Of a stretch of DNA of 64,000 bases, positions 24,256 to 37,772 are shown one piece after another (within the stretch, counting starts at the first letter, position 1; every line of letters begins with the position of its first letter). The stretch covers positions 19,374,301 through 19,438,300 of the forward strand of contig CM067062.1 in NCBI GenBank assembly GCA_033980235.1, given 5' to 3'. The notes beneath the pieces were generated by a model, which was given only the letters and a program-made list of their open reading frames with translations, had not been told where the DNA came from and made no database searches. Made by a program: the position numbers and the translations under genes. This stretch comes from Diadema setosum. Lineage: Eukaryota > Echinodermata > Echinoidea > Diadematoida > Diadematidae.

Positions 24256-24256
<1 letters not shown>

Positions 24257-24307
<51 letters not shown>
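24257..24307. repeat. Poly(T) run of about 51 bases
   Basis: An uninterrupted T run, possibly a retroposed poly(A) tail on the minus strand or slippage. It probably varies in length between reads. Confidence 0.95.
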
Positions 24308-24311
<4 letters not shown>

Positions 24312-27017
24312 CAAACACAAGAAACAGTAAAAACATTTGAGAGTGTCCAACTAGCTGACATGTTATGGGCTGTTTGTTGGCTTTGTTGGCTTGTAAGAGA
24401 TTATTCAAATGATGTTATTATTTCTCTACCAAAGATGAAGAGAATGATAAAAAGAATATGAAAGACTTCCTTGATTCACATGCAGAGTTTTTTCTTTATG
24501 GTTTGGTAACTTCTTGAGTTTTCTTGACTGTTGATGCATGCCAAAATTCATTTTTATATCGTATGTCACATCCTTTGATAGCCCATACAGGTACACACAG
24601 TCACACCTATATACAGTGCAAACTTCAACCATGTCCACCACACAGATTTTTCATGTATCAACCCTCAAGGATCTTAATGCAGAATTCTGGAACAGTAAAC
24701 AGTTTGAAAAGAAAACATAAAATTCTGTGAACACAACAGTGAAAATTGATCAGAATGAAATCAAAATTAGGAAAATCATAAAATTTTGAAGTTTCACTTT
24801 GGAATTTTCACATAACAGTTTTTGAACAGTCAATTTGAATATGCAAATGAGTGAGTCGATGATGCCATCACCTCACAACATGTCACACAAATATTTTTTA
24901 CACAAAATCTTCCATTTGTTCCTTTTGTTAAAAAATAATTGTGCCCCAGTCCCAAATCCTAACATAATCTGACTGATCACTGTTTTGCACTTTTATAGAA
25001 GAAAACTATTTTTTAAAGAAGTTTTGTTCACAATTAATGAAAACTTGCGAGATGACATCATCACTTCACTCATTTGCATATTTTGTATCAAGTGTGTGAG
25101 AGCCGTTCTGCAAAGATTTAAAGCAAGCTTTACAATTTCATAAGTTCCCTGATTTTTATCTGGCATGCTGAAATTTTCATTGCTGTGCTTGTATACTTTC
25201 AATGGATTCAGAATTCTCCTCTAAATTCACACATCTTCAAGGTTAAGTGTTAATACTGTATAAGCTATCAGCAATCAGTAATGATGTAAACCTGTTAACA
25301 TGTATTACATGGACACTTTTTCGCACAGGAGATGAGGTGAAATTGCATTAAAATAAGAGTGCCTCTTACACACACACACACACACGCACACACAGCACAA
25401 CACACACACATGTCAAGACACACACATACACAGTTTTCAATAAATTGTCATTGCATTTTAAGTATGTTCTTGCTCTTCTTATTAAGAAAAAAAAAAACTT
25501 TTAAAGTCCCGATTAGCATTTGCTCCTTGATAAGATGATCAAAGTGAAATGGGAATTCGCTTTTAAGTTAGTGCTTGCGGGCAGCAAGCGATTGCTTGTC
25601 CTTACTATATAGCAAAAGCTGTTTCTCACCAGCAACTGCTTATTTTTATGCACACGGACTCAAGCCAAAAATTAGCACGAGCAATAACAGTTCCTTTTAC
25701 GCATATAATGGCCCATTGCCTCCGTCCATATAGAGCCTCCTCCTTAACTCTGAGGAATGCACTTATCACAATCCAAACAAAACTCCAATCATACATTTGC
25801 CGTAAATGTATACTCACTGTGCATATGGCACATGCCTAGGCCTACGTTAATACAATGTAAAAGAAAAAAAAAAGAAGTACCACGTAATGGGGATGGGGAG
25901 ATTGCCCCCCCCCCCCCCCCCACATACACACACATATTGTGGTTAAAAGACACAACCAACATTAAAAAGGGGTCCCGTCAGTAAGAGTGAGAGGGGCCCT
26001 GGGCAACCCCTCCCTTCTTACAGTCCTCTTTATACACAGTCATGTCTTCTGATTCGATCAAAAGTTTAGCCCATTGAGACAATGCATCGGGCTTGAATCA
26101 ATCCAAGTTTGCACCTCTGATGCTGTTAGCCGAGACTGGCTGCGCTCCACACACATTGTGTGACTCGAGTCCAACAAGGACATCCTACTGATGAATTTAC
26201 TTCTCTGACGGTGTACGTAATAATGGTAGAACGGAGCTCGAAATCCTTGGTAGGAGTTTTCTAAAATTGTTCTGCACTGAACTGAAAACAAAACCGGAAA
26301 CTGGTGTTATAATGGGAATGGGGGGGGGGGGGGGGCGGTGGAGAGTAAACTGCGTTAGAAAAGTGGAAAACTGACGTTGATGAAATGTATTAATACATCC
26401 ATTTCGCGATTATAGTGACATATGTTTTCAGGAGGTACAAGCATAGAACCACGAGTTTACAAAATTACATGGTTTTATTGTAGATGTACAATTCAGATTT
26501 AGTCAGTCGAAAGAGCAGTTATTTACTTGCGCTTTGATAAATCTTGCATAATCATATTCCGATACAACTGTATAGTATGGGAAAAAATGCTGCGTATATT
26601 ATCTCTGTCAGGAGAGAGCTTTTCAATTTACTTCATTTGTATAGCGCCTTCCGACTGCCACTTTATGGAAAAATTTGAGATTAGTATTTTCCTTTTCACT
26701 TTCATGAAGAGTTGTGACGAGGGAAATTATGCGAATCTGAGCTTCATGCTAGCGTTCTGTGTAGGCCTACTTCTGTGTTTTTTGCCCCATTGTGTTTCAG
26801 GATGTAGCTCCATTATTCAAAGGCATCGTCATTCAGTCTAAAGTTCGCAAACTGTACATTTAATACTGCGCGAAGGTCATGGTTCTCTTGCCTGCATGTG
26901 TGTAAAAGTGCATGTGTCTGTGTATTTTCTTTTCTGAGATTTATGCAGTTTTGTATAAATTTTGTACACATGGTATGATTTGCAAACACACACACACACA
27001 CACACACTCACATATAT

Positions 27018-27064
<47 letters not shown>

Positions 27065-27175
27065 ATCCCGGTTTTTTTTTTCAAAATACAGTACAATATA
27101 ATATAACACACACACATACACATTATATATATATATGCTATATTATATTGTACTGTATTTTGAAAAAAATGGGAT
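27065..27175. repeat. Inverted repeat with about 37-bp arms
   Basis: The left arm contains TTTCAAAATACAGTACAATA and the right arm TATTGTACTGTATTTTGAAA. Arms start ATCCC and end GGGAT, with an AC/AT-rich loop of about 33 bp. CA and TA microsatellites abut on the left (26989-27060). It may be a small fold-back element. Confidence 0.8.
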
Positions 27176-29936
27176 TCACCACCACAAGTGAGAAGAATTG
27201 GGCCTACAGCAGCTTATTTTTGTACACATTACCTTTCATTATGAAAATGAGCCTGATATAGAATGAAATTCATATTTATAAAGAATATAATTTTAAAAAA
27301 GTGTTGCGGTATGTACGTGTGAGTAAGAAAAGGTGTACATCGCTTCAAAGGAGAATGAACCCCATATCTATTGTGTGAATAGTGGGAATGTGTAATTGGA
27401 AGTAAGCGAAGTTTTAGGAAAATAGGACAATCCGTTCAAAAGTTATCAATTTTTAAAGTTTTGGTGCAGTCATCACTGAATGAGAAGACTACTACACTTG
27501 GTGACGTCACGTATGTGGATACAATACGTATACGATATAAAGAAAATTGGAAGTAAATTCAAGATGTTATTTTTCACTTTTCTAGCGTAGCTAATGAAAA
27601 AGCATCTGACCTGCCTTTTTCAAAAAGCAGGAGGAATAACAATTATGACCCTTAAAATATGCCACTATGCATTATTACAAGTCGAGGGAATGCGTAATTT
27701 TCATTAAAAGAAAAGAGCGAAATTTTTGGAATTCTCATAATTTTTCAATAGATTGTCCGATTTGCCTCAATTTTAGCTGATGTACTCTACTAATATTGCT
27801 GCATTCACTCAATAGATAATAATAAACTGTATTTGGATTCCATTTTCCTTTGTATTTGGATTCCATTTCCCTTTGAGATAATGACGATATCAAAACAAAG
27901 CTTTGTTTAGAAACGCCCGTACCAATGTTGTTTGAATCCAATAAGCAGATAAGATATCATCCGGATACCTCACCCCTGCCATACACCCCTGCTATTCTTT
28001 AAATAGTTGAACTTACCTGACATTTTTGCATATTTGATTGGTTTATAAAGTTTGTATATTGCTTGATATTGGATGACGGAATATAAAACCAACATTTAAA
28101 TTGGAGTTGATTCCTCCAGTGCTATAGACTTTAGAAAGAGATCACAGCGTATATGCGAACGCAACGATCAACAACAGCTTTCGCAACACAAACCATCTCA
28201 TAGCTGTTGTGTTTAATGTGAAAGGTGACCACGTTTGAGGCCTATTTCTCCACATCTAGGGAAGATTTACCGTTCATTCAAGCGGATACTGGCTGCTCAC
28301 GTCGATCAGGACAGGAAATACAAATCCAGTGAAAATACACTGAAAACTTGGCTTTGCGTACAATCAGCGACTTCCTATACGTGATGTGTTTTATTTTTTT
28401 TACCTCCTGTAGCAAAAGCCGATCAGGTTGAGGATTTCGACTGGTTGTCATGGTAATAACCATCGTCGTAAGTCCATTATGCAATGAGCATTCGTCGCAC
28501 TGAAAGTAGGGGAGAAACCCGTTTTTCTGGAGGGTGTTTTTTTTTTTTTTTTTGGTCATCTTTTCTAATATTTGAGCATGTTACTATACCGCGGCTTTGG
28601 GGAAGGCAGAAAGTTTTCGAAAATCAAAGAGGGAACCTCATTGAAAGCGTCGCGTTTTATTCACCGTTTCTTACAAAACAAGGGCCTGTTAGATTGTTAG
28701 GGTTTACCTATGTATGTAGGGAAAGTGCCACCTCACAGAAATCTGTAACGTTTTATTGGCATACCTCCTATGGTTTTGATTGTATTGGTATATGTATTAA
28801 TATCCAATTTTATACTTTTATTGCGTATAGAAATGAACTAGTTTATGCCTGCCTTAATGTAAAGACGGTGGTAGGAATTATAGGCCTAGTCTTTTAAAGC
28901 CACATGATATGTTATATTTGAAGTTACGGGAGCACTGACCTGAGATCAAAATGAGGTTCAACTTGTATGTGACAAAACTCGTACTTTGCAATTCTGATAT
29001 GCTATCTTCTCTTTTACCTTGCTTCGCTTTGCTTAAGACAAACATGTATAGGACCCAGACCTATATACACGCTGTACTTTAAAGAAAAAATATGGCGCAT
29101 AACTTTGATAAGAATTCAAGGTGACATATATTCCCAATACATGCAAATTTACTTGTGTAGTTTTAACAGGATATAACCGTAGGCCCTATATATTACGATT
29201 TATATTGCGCGTGAAAGTACGTCCACGACACGTCCATTATTTTTATGGCGGGAAAGGGTATCACATCATCGTATCCACATTGGTTTACTGTACACATGCG
29301 CCAGTTGGTTATTTGATGTTGATATCGGTATACAGGGGTTCAATGAACTTCACAAATGCCCAGCTAGCTTGCCTTTGTTACAGTCGCTTCAGAGACGGGC
29401 ATGTACTTTTCTCTACTTTTCTACTTCAGTAAACGAATGGCATTTCTCCATTTAGCCATTCCCTTTCCACATTTCATCTAGATCATGCCTTGATCAATTG
29501 GAATAACGGCATGAATGGAATTTAATCAGCATCAAATTCTCTGCCCAGGGAAGAAGAATGAGTGTGTGGGGGAAATCCTTATGCACCGACTGGAATGTCT
29601 CCAATTTAGCGATGCATTGTCCCATTAACCAAACCTCATTCTCTTTTACTCGGAGACGTAGATCTGAATCATTCTAACAGGTTTCGAATCAGGCTCGCTA
29701 TAGCTTAGTTCTGTCTTGCGTTGAAGTCTGTCGTATTGAATCTGCGCATGTAGCTTTGTGAACGGCAGCGAGGTATTCATCATGTTGGTTTAGCCTTCGA
29801 CACTGCTTGTTGCGCTACTATGGGGTCCCACTGTCGAGAGATCCGCTACGCACTTCATGACTGGCCATTAGAAGGTGGTCGTAGAATTTTTTTTTTTTTT
29901 TATGTCTATCACAATCTACGCCACTGTTTAAACCGT

Positions 29937-30132
29937 GGTCTGAATTGTGGAGTAATCGTGGTGATCGTATCAGATCTTGAGGTCAGTCGTGGCAATCGCG
30001 ATGATCGTATACATGTTTTGGACGGTTCAAAAAGTATCTATTTAAGGATCAACGCGATAACCACGATTGACCTCAAGATCTGATAAGATTTAATACGATA
30101 ACCACTAGTTCTATTACTCCAGGATTCAGACC
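29937..30132. mobile_element. 196-bp inverted-repeat element, related to the 10.6-kb repeat
   Basis: The left end GGTCTGAATTGTGGAGTAAT pairs with the right end ATTACTCCAGGATTCAGACC. CAGATCTTGAGGTCAGTCGT in the left half pairs with GATTGACCTCAAGATCTGAT in the right. Adjacent sequence up to 30245 also matches 10646-10806, so the family is larger than this fold-back core. Confidence 0.75.
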
Positions 30133-30279
30133 AAGATTCAATCGAGGCGCAAATTGTGATTAGCACAAACAAAAATTCGACGATCACCGACTATGGGCAA
30201 TCGTGGAGTGCGCAGCCAATCACACGACATTCGGAACCCAGAATACCGAACATTGGAAAGCAAAACTCCATCATCGTTT

Positions 30280-30620
30280 GGATCCAGGTAAAGCGCTATC
30301 CATCGCAGAGCAGTCGATGCTAATACGAGAATAGGAAGAGGAGACAATAATGTGAACAATTAGAAAGCGCAGGAGGAGGTGGAAAAAAGGAAAAAAAGGA
30401 AGCACTATAAGAAGAAAGGAGATGACGAGCAGAAGAAAAGTAACGGAGAGAAGCAGAAGAAAGGAGAGGATACAATAAAAACCTTAGGTTCCACTATCGA
30501 TGGGATCCAGGTAAAGCGTTCTCCAAGGCACTTAATGCTAAAACAAGAACGGAAAGAGAAGACAAATGTGAACAATTAGACAAGCGGAGGAGGAGATGGG
30601 GAAAACGGAGGAGATTCCAA
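30280..30620. repeat. 223-bp tandem duplication in purine-rich sequence
   Basis: GGATCCAGGTAAAGCG occurs at 30280 and 30503. Following segments (ATGCTAA..CAAGAA/GAGAATAGGAAG, AATGTGAACAATTAGA, GGAGGAGG) match in order. The surrounding 30360-30660 is rich in GA and AAG words. The lysine-rich plus-strand ORF it generates is a composition artefact. Confidence 0.75.
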
Positions 30621-33600
30621 CGAAGAAGAAAAAAAAACAGAGGAAAGAGATGAGAGAAGTTTAAGAGAGGCGCTTCCGTAGGTGAAAGACTGAAACAAAC
30701 AGGGAAATGGGTTAAAGGTGAATGATAAAGAATAAGATGAAGACAAGTTCACAAACTGCAGAAGTTAGAAGAAAAAAAAAACTCAATAAGAGAGGGGATA
30801 CTATACTGTTTTAAACATGAGATGAATTGCTTACAATGCGGAGATATTTTCTCTATGCGTGACCAGAAGGAATTTGAAGTCCTCTTTCCCCCTTACTACA
30901 CCTCTGCTGTACCGAATTTCCATTTTGGTCATGTTGGTTGGTGGTTTCACCTGTCGCAAAAGCTGATACCGGGGCCCCAAACTCGTTCCCTACATCGTCC
31001 TGCCCCAGATATGGACCAGCACGGAGACCGAAGGTCGGGGATCCTTTCTAATCCCCTCCGCCGATTCCACCCCTTCTCAAATTGACGTCAGTCCTACATC
31101 ATCCGTATCCAACTAGGCGATCTCGGAGCAAATCAAAGGAGAATCGGGTCGAATCATCTTGGTGCTGTAGGTGAGCTTCCAGAAAAGATTCAATCCATTA
31201 TTTTCTTGATTACCACCGCGGAATCGGGTTGCAACCTCCTCTCCTGTGTACGCTGACCCGTCACAATTAGACGCGGGAAATTGTCAGCCATGCACGCGTG
31301 TTGAAGACGGTAGGTTGTAGTTTGGTGGTAAGGGAGCAAACGATGAAGGCAACTAAACATGATCCACCTGTGTATATATTATCATGGCGCCATTTTTATA
31401 TCACTATGCATGAAGCAAATCTTTGTATTGGTCCTCCCAACACTTTTTAAGATGGCTTCATGTTTCCTTGCCGTCGAGTTAGAAACTTTCTTTGGCAAAT
31501 CACCGTGTTTGTGTGTGTACGTGAATATGGTTTCGGATGTTCGCGGATTGGGTAAAGGAAGGTGGGTGGGGTCCTCCCGTAGATCTTCAGCGGGCAAGCG
31601 TGTTCAAGAATTTCATCTGTACTTCAAACGAAGACGAAACAAAAACAAACCCACTTTAATAATCCTCAGACAACTGGAACATGCCCTTAACCATAAAAAA
31701 GAGATATTTGACAGAAAGCTTAGTATTGGAAGCTAATGGAAACAAACTTGAAGTCACGTGTTCAAATTTAAACCAAAAGACATCTTCAAACTTGTGTCAC
31801 TTGTGGAAGACGTTTGGGATGCTTGCCAAATAAGGTTACCACTTTCTTTCAATCATCGACTCTTACGTTATCTTCACCCAGACTAAACATTCATCAGTTT
31901 GCAATGATGTAAATATTGGCACAGTTCTTCCTTGTTTTATTCGGGCGCTATAGGAGGAAGAGCTCAGCACTGTATGGCAGATAATTAAAACGTAAAGTTC
32001 ATTTGAAATCAAGTCACTTCGAGAAGCTCTTTTGCTTCGTGGTAAGGTGCAAAAACATCTTTGAAATAAGCCTCATAGATCTTGCAGTATTTGTCAGGAA
32101 TTGCTCCTATAGTAATGACTTACAAGAAATCCGTGTTTGCTATTTCCTTTTACAATACAGAGATCAGGTATTACTACAAACAAACAAAAAACACCACATG
32201 GTAAAAGCGCTATCATAATTATATATATATATATAAAAAACAACAACAACAACACACACACTTTGGACATGTTCCGGCAGAAGTTCATAACGGCTTGTGC
32301 AATTAAAGTAAATTCAGCTTCCGGCTTTCAAAAAAATCGTCCATTTATATAGAAAGAAGACCAAAATAGACATTTGTGATGAAAGACTAGTCTTTCTGGC
32401 AAAACGCCTACGGTTATTGCTATCTTTGCTAAAGCCGGCTCGTCGAGCAAATTACCATAATCAATGCAAGACCAACATCCCGTCGAGCTCGTATTACCCA
32501 CTCCTTGTGAAAAGGGGGGAAATATCAGCTTACCTCTTCGCGCGCTTTTTAGCTCCCGTCGTCTGATCTTGCCAAGTTTGCCGCGCCACACAGAATTCCC
32601 TGAATGATAACAGTGCTGGTAAGATTGATTGTCAGTATCCCCCGATGACGCTTATCTGTCCGTCTGTCATTTTCTCCCCGTCGTAGGAGGCATGGTTTTC
32701 GTTTCCAGTTCGCTTTGATCGGTATGGCACGCGCAAATGACACTCACATCTTAAATGTCTGCTCCCGTGGGGAATGTGTGATTGTATTGCAGCCAAAAGT
32801 GAGATTCTAGGACAGCAACACTGAGATTTGTGCTTTGACTGTCATCAATTACATTCTTTATTCACACCATATACCTTCCGTCTTATTGACCCCGTACTCG
32901 AACTCCTTGTTCCGCTGCTTGGCACAGACGTGTCAATTCTAGGGAATTATGCGTATAGTTTTAGCTGGAAAATCTTCAAAACAATGATAACAGGTCATGT
33001 ACAACAAAAGTTTGAAATCAGCATACTCTCTTTATTTTGTGTACTCACGAAAAATTAGTTAATGTCGATACATCATTTTGTGACCATACAGTCAGGTTAA
33101 GTGAAGTAATTGATCGCTTTTGGTGCGGATTGTTGTTTCTGATTTTCAGATCTCTCCTAACTATTTGTACACAATTATTTTCAGCAATGAGGTTTATCCT
33201 TAGATTAGAGGAGATAATTATGAAGTATATTGAATGTTGACCTTTCATCTTGTCTATGTCTTTCGATACCCGCTCAAAATGCCACCAAAGCGTTCAAAGA
33301 CCTCCAGGTACGGTCAGGAATGACCCCGAACTATCAATAATTTATTGACGAGATGGTAAACCTATCAGAATTGAATCCATCACGAAGCAAGGTTTGCTGG
33401 CAAGACATTATCCCCTAGCTCGCACAGCTCATCAGACAGGGCTCCAGAAAAGAGGGCATCTCACGGGCGACTGGCGTGGTGTCTGGCAGGGTCGTAGGGA
33501 CGCGCCGCGTCCGATTTATACGGCCCAGCCAGATGACGCGTTTTGTGATAGGACGGTATCCCCTCGGGGTGCTCGGCTGAATACTTCTCCAGAATCTCTC

Positions 33601-34338
33601 TGCAAAAGACCTTTCCATCTTCTTATTGCTTTATAAAAAAACTTTTGTATCTGTCTGACAGATGGTCTGCACGTACACCAGGACGAACCCTTTTTGTTGT
33701 TGTTGTTGTTGTTGTTGACAAGACATAGTCTTTGATATTTCTTATTCCATAATCTCTGGAAGATCCTTTCCTAAGTTATAAATCTATAGACGTTAGTGCT
33801 GCAAATTATCAACTTGTATATCAAACCCCATTCCTTTTCAACGACCTGACATTATTTGTTTCGTTTGTTTGTCAGTAATGTAATATATAAGATTTGTATT
33901 AAGACGCTTTTTTCCCCCGGAATCATATACTGGAGTAGCAGATGCAACTTTTACAGCTAGAGAAACAGAACTGCGGAAAGAAATCAATTCAGAATCGTAC
34001 AATGTTTATAATGAAAATAATAAGCAAAACCTCGACCCCTTTATTGTTCGCAGACCATTAATCCTTTGCCTCATATACACTTTTATATGCAGATAGAATC
34101 AGTTCGGACCTTTAGAATTATGGAGAAGGTGTTCTAACCAATTATGTGCCAAGGAGTCAAAATGTGCACAAATTTTACACACATACCAATGGACAGAAAA
34201 TACACGTTGAATATGAAGGGTTAAAGAGTTATTTTCATGTAGTGCTTTGAAAGAAAACGTCTGAGGAGTAGACGCGAAGAACCGAGAGAAATTAACAAGA
34301 TAATGTAGACCCCCTCCTTTGTCATAACAAGACGAAGA

Positions 34339-34795
34339 AGACAGAGATCATAGTTTGACACGAAGTTTACATCTACCGTAGATCTCTTCCGTGGCAGATT
34401 CTTGAAGCAAAATTGTGTCCTGGAGAAGGTGACATTGAAAAGGACATGTCCTTCAGACTTATTCAGGGCTCGACACTAACATTTTTCTTTAGTGGCCTGT
34501 TCAAGCCAATAAAATCATTGAATTTCACATTTTGACTGCCCGAAAAAAAAAAAAAAAACTATATTGACCAGAAATAAAAAGAATTTAAAATTTCATTTTA
34601 CATTTTACCTGCCCAACAGGGCGATCAAAAGGTCACTTTTTTTTTTGGTAGCACGACATCAATTTTTGGTGCATGGCACCGGGCCATCGCTTATGTCGAG
34701 CCATATATGAATATACATGTATACAATATCTTCCACGGAAGGCCGATATGATCTACGGTAGATGTTAACTCTGTATGTCAAACTATGATCTGTCT
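34339..34795. mobile_element. Inverted-repeat element interrupted by an inserted MITE
   Basis: The left arm begins AGACAGAGATCATAGTTTGA at 34339 and includes ACATCTACCGTAGATC and TTCCGTGG. The right arm includes CCACGGAAG, GATCTACGGTAGATGT, and ends TCAAACTATGATCTGTCT at 34795. Arms are about 60 bp. The centre is occupied by the separate element at 34464-34703, so the original fold-back was about 220 bp. Confidence 0.8.
34464..34703. mobile_element. 240-bp MITE with CAGGGCTCGACA termini (hAT-like)
   Basis: The left end CAGGGCTCGACACTAAC pairs with the right end GCTTATGTCGAGCCAT. It is inserted within the 34339-34795 fold-back. CAGGG..CC-type ends suggest a hAT-class origin; this is inferred from termini and no transposase is seen. 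Confidence 0.65.
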
Positions 34796-36536
34796 TATAT
34801 ACATATTTGTATACATATTATATTATATCATATATAAATATGTATGTATATATATCTATATCTATATATATATACATATATGCGTGTGTGTGTGTGTGTG
34901 TCTACATATCATAAACTTAGAATTTGTACGGTCTCCACAGTATCACACTTTCTTATTCAATGTCATGCGTATTCTGATATAGAACATATTTTTCACTTTG
35001 CATCATTGTATCGCTGGCATTGATAATTGTTGATAATCAGTGACATTAAATAAACATTTAGAAATACATAGGCATCGAGCACATTGAGCCAAATTACAGC
35101 TTTGAAAACATTCTTAAAATGTCCTACAGAGCAGACCATACACAAACGCTATTCATTTACTATTCTTTTTTTTTTACCTCTGTACTTCAATATCAAGTTT
35201 GGAGGGATTTCCTCCTTAAGGTTACAATCATTAATTATTTTTGTCTTTAATACGAAATACAAAGATAAGGCGAATCAGAGCTAGGTTGCAGTGTAACAGC
35301 AAACCCACAATCATTGTTAGAATTTTTTGAAACCATTCTTTTCTAGGTCAGTGTGTATTATTTTGCATGGGCACGGGAAGCACAATCCACCTAATTGTAC
35401 GTGATGTGTAGAATATGACATTTAAATCTTTAGCTCTCACCTGATTGTTTTAATTCATATAGATGTGATGTTTAAATAATGATATCCAGAAAGAAAGAAA
35501 TCACTGATGATGCAAACTCGAATAAGTCCTGCTGTTGATTTTCTTTCTTTCTCTTCACTCTTTTGTTCTTTCTTTTCAAGACGTCGAATCGATAGTTCCT
35601 TTCCAGTACATGATGCCAAATTCAAATGGTACTCTATGATCTGTTTGGTGTTATAAGTAAACTTCTAATGGAGATATTGGGTTATATTCCGTCAACAGTA
35701 ACTTGAGTTGGAAAGGCGATGAAGATAATACTGCAACCATAACCTCCGTTGCTCTATCGGGTAGCCTGATTGACTCGAATCATTCGGTTTCGTTTTGTTT
35801 TGTCTTGTTTTGTTGTTGTTTTTCAATTTTGTGAGTGTGAATCTGTAATAGGGGTGTCTTTTTTAGTATCAGCTATAGGGATATCTTTCATCTTGTCAGA
35901 AATGCAAGCTTGAACATTTTTCGTTAGAATATTGTGACTTTTGCCCTACATTGACAAGTCAGTCTCCGTGGATGATACCATTTCCTCGCCAACGGTATTT
36001 TGCCTTCGACCCAGGCAGCATTAACGTATCACGTTGCGTCTGTGACACCAGACTAAAATTCTTCCCGAAGTGATGCAAAGGGGGAGTTATATCATAAAGT
36101 CAGCAACAACAAAAAATCTGAAAACAGAATTATGGTAGAGATTGATGCCACTGCACATTGAAGTTCCACCCACACACCAACGCACCCACATTTGTCCTTC
36201 TTATAGGAATTCATAGATGTACTCAGAGTGAAAAAGACAGCTTGGGAGAGAGAGAAAATAGCACAGGTGAAAGGATTAAATGGTGATAAAGGAGAGTGAG
36301 TGGGAAATAAATGAGGAGGAAGAGAAGAAGTTGAAGATGAGGATGATGATGCGGGGGAAGGGAGGGGTCTGGAAGAAAGAAGAGTCAAAGAAGAAAGAGA
36401 AGTGGAGGGGAGGAAAAGGAGGAGATTATAAGATGTGTATCGTGTACATCTCAAAAAAGTTGATGGTAGAGACAGAATTTGATCGGAAATAAATGTCGTG
36501 ATTGTTTGAAGGGGTCTACTGATGTTAATACTAATA

Positions 36537-36911
36537 CAGGGCCGGCGCAGCCGTGGGGGCCGTGGGGGCTCGGGCCCCCACACTTTTTGTGCACCAGACA
36601 AAGGAATACATATTAGGTGTCATCACTTTGGGCCCCCACACTTTTTTCAACTCGGAAGTACGTAAGTGGCACTAAAATAGAAATAGATAGAGATCGGTGT
36701 TTTCTCTGAAGACCTTTTTTTTCATAACACCCGGAAAGAGCTGAGGCCCCCTTTTTTTTTTTTTTTTTTTTTTGCTTGTCAGCTGAAGAAACCCGGAAGT
36801 TGACAGGGAGAGATGAGCTGAGGACCTTTTTTTTTTTTTTTTTTTTTGCTTGTTAACTCATGAAACCCGGAAGTGGGACCCCACACTTTTGAAAACACTG
36901 CGCCGGCCATG
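36537..36911. mobile_element. GC-ended MITE (CAGGGCCGGCGCAG) with internal 77-bp duplication
   Basis: The left end CAGGGCCGGCGCAGCCGTGG and the right end CACTGCGCCGGCCATG are inverted. The interior repeats GAGCTGAGG..(T)n..GCTTG..AAACCCGGAAGT at 36738 and 36815 (77-bp period). GGGCCCCCACACTTTT-type words occur twice near the left end. TAATAC lies close to both ends, a possible target duplication. Confidence 0.7.
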
Positions 36912-37340
36912 TAATACTACTACTACTACTACTACTTCTACTACCGCTACCTCTCATTCACGCGGTATCTCTTGATGGCTCGTTGAACTTTACGTTCACT
37001 TTAAATCCATTATCAAAAAGGTACAAGATGAGTCTCGTGCCCGTTGTAGGGATATATCTCGTACCAGAAAATGTTAAATAGCACAGTCAGGTGTGTGCCA
37101 AACTACACATCGACTGTTGATACTGGTAGGAATGGCTTGCACTCATCTTGTTTGCAGCAGCTTGAGCTATTTGGATTTTTTGGGGAGGGGTGCCAACATT
37201 AAGCCATCTCATAGCTCATCCACAGTATTTTGCAGTTATTGTGTCTATAATGTCTGTGCATACGCTCTTGCGAAATCACATACCGAAGTGCCATTTCATT
37301 TCATTTATAGAGAAAGTAATTTCATTCTGTCGCAGTCTGT

Positions 37341-37344
<4 letters not shown>

Positions 37345-37381
<37 letters not shown>
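37345..37381. repeat. (GT)n microsatellite
   Basis: A GT run of about 37 bp. Similar runs are at 41224-41263 (TG) and 59787-59826 (CA). Confidence 0.95.
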
Positions 37382-37383
<2 letters not shown>

Positions 37384-37467
37384 ACATAATTATGACACTT
37401 CTTGTCGTCTTGTCGTCTTATGTTCTTTGATTCGGCCTCTTTTCTCTTTTTCTTATCATTCTTTATA

Positions 37468-37772
37468 TCGGAGGATCTTCTTTAACCGAAGGTTCGTTAT
37501 TGCGAAACACACAAATTCTGAATGCCTAGATGTTGGGTAATCACAAAATAAGGTTTATATAAGCAGAATATTCGTGCCATTACTCCGAAGGTACGTTTAA
37601 CCGAAGGCTCGTTATTCCGAAGGCTCGTATTTCCGAAAATGAACACAAGGTGCGTACTAACGAACCTTCAGAATTTCGAACTTTATTTCGTTGTCGGATT
37701 AGGAAACCTTCGGAATAGCGTACCTTATTTCGTTTTCGGATTTAAAGAACCTTCGGAACAACGAACTGTAAC
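37468..37772. repeat. Array of CCGAAGGTTCGTTATT-type motifs in opposing orientations
   Basis: The left half carries forward copies such as AACCGAAGGTTCGTTATTGC, TCCGAAGGTACG, AACCGAAGGCTCGTTATTCC and GAAGGCTCGTATTTCCGAAA. The right half carries reverse complements: AACGAACCTTCAG, GAAACCTTCGGAATAGCG and AAGAACCTTCGGAACAACGA. The spacing is irregular (about 20-60 bp). The whole region can fold back on itself. No ORF is supported. Confidence 0.75.

Noticed and set aside
30379..30579. Lysine-rich ORF (EKRKKRKHYKKKGDDEQ)
   Set aside because: Caused by GA/AAG-rich tandemly duplicated sequence, with no splice or start context.
31440..31736. ORF from an ATG in a good context (AAGATGGCTTC), starting MASCFLAVELETFF
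   Set aside because: Codon usage is mixed, an equally open frame exists on the other strand, and no further coding evidence supports it.
36092..36601. 169-codon minus-strand frame rich in Ser, Leu and Pro
   Set aside because: It reads through the complement of a purine-rich GGAAGAGAAG tract and into the MITE at 36537. There are no splice sites, homology or codon signature.
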